From an uncultured Dysgonomonas sp. (GTDB lineage: Bacteria > Bacteroidota > Bacteroidia > Bacteroidales > Dysgonomonadaceae): 8,700 nt of DNA. Position 1 is the first letter of the stretch. Every line of letters begins with the position of its first letter. The DNA lies in NCBI GenBank assembly GCA_945292135.1, contig CALYRA010000022.1, positions 1-8,700 of the forward strand, in the 5' to 3' direction. Positions 6,764 through 8,700 of this stretch are shown piece by piece. The notes beneath the pieces are model-generated. The model was not told where the DNA came from. It worked only from the letters and a program-made list of their open reading frames with translations, and did no database searches. The position numbers and the translations under genes were made by a program.

Positions 6764-7420
6764 ATGTTATATAACGGAGTTGTTTTCGATTTTAATGGAA
6801 CCCTATTCTGGGATACGTGGTTACATAATAAAGCTTGGGATATTTTTTTAGAAAAGTATAATTTACACCTTACTGAAGAAGAACTTTTCAGAAAAATACA
6901 TGGAAAAAACAATAGGGATATTTTACTTTCTTTATTCAATAACAATCTTAATGATGAACAGATTAATCAATTTGCGTTGGATAAGGAAATGTTGTATCAG
7001 GAACTTTGTTTGAAAACACATATGCAATTAGCTCCGGGAGTAGAGTCATTTCTTAATTTCTTAAAAGAAAATACGATCCCTTTTACAATTGCCACTGCGT
7101 CAGGAAAAGAAAACCTGGATTTTTACTTTGATAAATTATCTCTCGATAAATGGTTCAAATACGAAGATGTGGTGTATAATAATGGCAATGTTAAAAGTAA
7201 ACCTCATCCCGAAATATACGAATTGGCTATGAAAGTTATAAACCGAAAACCTGAAGAAGTTGTTGTATTTGAAGATGCAAATATGGGATTGTTAGCAGCC
7301 AAAAACGCAAAGGCAGGTAAAATAATTGTCGTAAATTCTAATAATGATGATTATTCTGATTGGAAAAACAATCAAATCATAACAAACTACGATCAGGTAA
7401 ACAGATCATTATTTAAATAA
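6764..7420 (+). CDS. HAD superfamily hydrolase, beta-phosphoglucomutase-like, with variant DxN motif I
   Basis: The 218-residue cytoplasmic protein has the order of a subfamily I HAD enzyme. Motif I is VVFDFNGTLF (6-15), with nucleophile D9 present but the usual second aspartate replaced by N11. A helical cap follows (about 17-85), then LAPGVESFLNFL (89-100). Motif II is TIATASG (108-114). Motif III is VKSKPHPEIY (143-152), with K146 the expected lysine. Motif IV is VVVFEDANMGLLAAKNAKAG (166-185), with E170 and D171. The cap and the KPHPEIY/FED motifs resemble beta-phosphoglucomutase and phosphatase relatives. In classic HAD phosphatases the second aspartate is the general acid/base, so N11 makes an ordinary phosphatase mechanism uncertain. 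I recall similar DFNGT proteins in other bacteria, so this is probably a subfamily trait and not a decayed gene. It is the first gene of an operon, 7 bases before the methyltransferase. Confidence 0.88.
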   Translation: MLYNGVVFDFNGTLFWDTWLHNKAWDIFLEKYNLHLTEEELFRKIHGKNNRDILLSLFNNNLNDEQINQFALDKEMLYQELCLKTHMQLAPGVESFLNFLKENTIPFTIATASGKENLDFYFDKLSLDKWFKYEDVVYNNGNVKSKPHPEIYELAMKVINRKPEEVVVFEDANMGLLAAKNAKAGKIIVVNSNNDDYSDWKNNQIITNYDQVNRSLFK

Positions 7421-7427
7421 AACCAAA

Positions 7428-8330
7428 ATGTCTGAAACGATACATATCTATACATGCCCTATCTGTGACAATTCTGAAACTGAACCTTTGTTGACATGTA
7501 AAGATAATTTTGCTACTGATGAAGAGTTCAATTTATGTAAATGTAGCAAATGTGGATTTGGATTTACTCAAGATTTTCCATCCGAAAAAGAAATAGGTCG
7601 TTATTATGAATCTCCTGATTATATTTCTCATACCGATACCAACAAAGGAATAATCAATTGGCTATACCATCAAGCCAGAAAAATAGCATTGAAATCCAAA
7701 TCAAAAATTGTTCTTAAATACGCAGCTATCAAAACAGGAAGTCTTATTGATATTGGCTGTGGAACGGGCTATTTTTTAAATCATATGAAACGAATGAAAT
7801 GGATTGTTACCGGAATAGAACAATCCGAGCCTGTAAGAAGAATCGCAAAAGAAAAATTCGGATTGAATGTACAAGATGCTGATTATCTTTTTAAGATACC
7901 GGAAAATAAAAAAAATGTCATTACGATGTGGCATGTATTGGAACATATGGAGCATCTGAATAAAGTAATGAATCAATTGTACAAAATACTAACGGATGAT
8001 GGTATTGCAGTTATTGCCTTGCCGAATAAAAATTCGTTTGACGCGGCACATTATAAAAGCAGTTGGGCTGCTTATGATGTTCCTCGGCATTTATGGCATT
8101 TCTCCCCGTCTGATTTGAAGTTATTAGCCAATAAACATAAATTCGATGTAGTTGCTATCAAGCCGATGTATTTTGATGCTTTCTATATATCTATGCTCAG
8201 CGAAAAAAACAAAAAAACATTTGCAGGTTCATTTGTAGGTTTATGTAAAGGATGGATTTTTTTTCTATTAAGCCTGACAAATACCAAAAGGTGTAGTTCA
8301 CTCGTTTATATTTTAAAGAAACAAAAATAA
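7428..8330 (+). CDS. Class I SAM-dependent methyltransferase with N-terminal zinc-ribbon-like segment
   Basis: The 300-residue protein begins with a CPIC...CSKC segment (C10, C13, C39, C42) that probably binds zinc. A Methyltransf_23-type Rossmann domain follows. The SAM-binding motif I is LIDIGCGTGYF (106-116), the acidic residue ending the second strand is E131 in VTGIEQS, and the post-motif segment is MWHVLEHMEHL (167-177). The stretch DVPRHLWHFSPSDLKLLA, typical of this family, comes later. The C-terminus (about 240-300) is conserved-looking with a hydrophobic stretch WIFFLLSL, perhaps membrane-associating. Related proteins often act on sugars or lipid-linked intermediates, but the substrate here is unknown. 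The gene sits 7 bases after the HAD gene and 10 bases before the YfhO-like gene, so all three are almost certainly cotranscribed. Confidence 0.9.
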   Translation: MSETIHIYTCPICDNSETEPLLTCKDNFATDEEFNLCKCSKCGFGFTQDFPSEKEIGRYYESPDYISHTDTNKGIINWLYHQARKIALKSKSKIVLKYAAIKTGSLIDIGCGTGYFLNHMKRMKWIVTGIEQSEPVRRIAKEKFGLNVQDADYLFKIPENKKNVITMWHVLEHMEHLNKVMNQLYKILTDDGIAVIALPNKNSFDAAHYKSSWAAYDVPRHLWHFSPSDLKLLANKHKFDVVAIKPMYFDAFYISMLSEKNKKTFAGSFVGLCKGWIFFLLSLTNTKRCSSLVYILKKQK

Positions 8331-8340
8331 TTCAGAAATT

Positions 8341-8700
8341 ATGCTAAACCGGAAAAAGTCATTTATTCAAACAGCTTTGCCTCATATCATTGCGATTGTT
8401 GTTTTTACAATCATCACATTGGCGTATTTCTTGCCTCTTGCTCAAGGAAAGGTATTGAGACAGGGTGATGTTACGCAATATGTAGGAGCTTCTCAGGAAC
8501 TACGAAATTATTACAATGAAGAGGGTGAAAGTTCTGTTTGGACTGGTTCAATGTTTTCGGGTATGCCTGCTTACCATATCGGAATATGGGGACAAAGCCC
8601 CAATTTCTTTGATTATGTTGAGAAACCGATAAGAGCATTGGCTGGGGATATAGCCGCGCCTACATTCATAGGTATGTTAGCCGCGTATATATTATTCATC
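8341..8700 (+). CDS. YfhO-like polytopic membrane protein, N-terminal part (cut by window edge)
   Basis: From the ATG at 8341 the frame stays open for 120 codons to the window edge, so only the N-terminus is seen; Bacteroidota relatives are usually several hundred residues longer. A short basic start (MLNRKK) precedes a transmembrane helix at about residues 12-33. A conserved-looking extracytoplasmic loop follows, with QGDVTQY (41-47) and VWTGSMFSGMPAYHI (66-80). A second helix begins near 106. This pattern matches the YfhO family of GT-C-like membrane proteins. The acidic residue D43 in the first loop is where GT-C enzymes carry catalytic acids. Firmicute YfhO proteins glycosylate cell-wall polymers, but Bacteroidota lack teichoic acids, so the acceptor is unknown. 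The 10-base gap after the methyltransferase stop indicates the same operon. Confidence 0.8.
   Translation, partial: MLNRKKSFIQTALPHIIAIVVFTIITLAYFLPLAQGKVLRQGDVTQYVGASQELRNYYNEEGESSVWTGSMFSGMPAYHIGIWGQSPNFFDYVEKPIRALAGDIAAPTFIGMLAAYILFI

Noticed and set aside
6718..6945. Minus-strand open frame opposite the start of the HAD gene
   Set aside because: It is antisense to HAD motif I and its cap, includes the intergenic promoter, and has no family signature.

Overview
The window looks like chromosomal DNA from a Bacteroidota member, most likely order Bacteroidales. The evidence is low GC, start codons without Shine-Dalgarno sequences, and several copies of the Bacteroidota -7 promoter element TAnnTTTG (TATCTTTG twice, TACATTTG once) just upstream of genes. 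The protein types agree: a methionyl-tRNA synthetase with a C-terminal tRNA-binding domain, a LiaF-like/LytTR pair and a YfhO-like membrane protein. I cannot fix the genus. There are no rRNA or tRNA genes, insertion sequences, CRISPR arrays or phage genes.

Layout. (1) 1-374, minus strand: the N-terminal part of an unrecognised exported protein that runs off the left edge. (2) 375-588: a divergent intergenic region with short repeats. (3) 589-2171, plus strand: a two-gene unit made of a LiaF-like four-helix membrane protein and a LytTR transcription factor that is itself membrane-anchored and has no receiver domain. (4) 2268-3647: a MATE-family multidrug/cation antiporter behind its own promoter. 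(5) 3706-5751: metG behind its own promoter, closed by a 16-bp perfect hairpin terminator. (6) 5752-6068: a convergent intergenic region with three stem-loops. (7) 6069-6671, minus strand: a Frm2/Hrb1-type nitroreductase. (8) 6764-8700, plus strand: a tight operon of a HAD hydrolase with an unusual DxN catalytic motif, a zinc-ribbon SAM methyltransferase and the start of a YfhO-like membrane protein that leaves the window on the right.

How the genes may work together. The LiaF-like/LytTR pair is probably a membrane-localised envelope-stress regulator, with the LiaF-like protein as modulator and the anchored LytTR protein as DNA-binding output; the divergent exported protein is a candidate target (inference). 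MATE and metG are transcribed the same way but each has a promoter. The HAD-methyltransferase-YfhO operon suggests synthesis or modification of a cell-surface or lipid-linked glycan, but no substrate can be read from the sequence.

Most of the window is ordinary chromosomal content. The least ordinary parts are the one-component LiaF/LytTR arrangement and the HAD protein lacking the second motif-I aspartate. Nothing here is clearly a new defence or mobile system.
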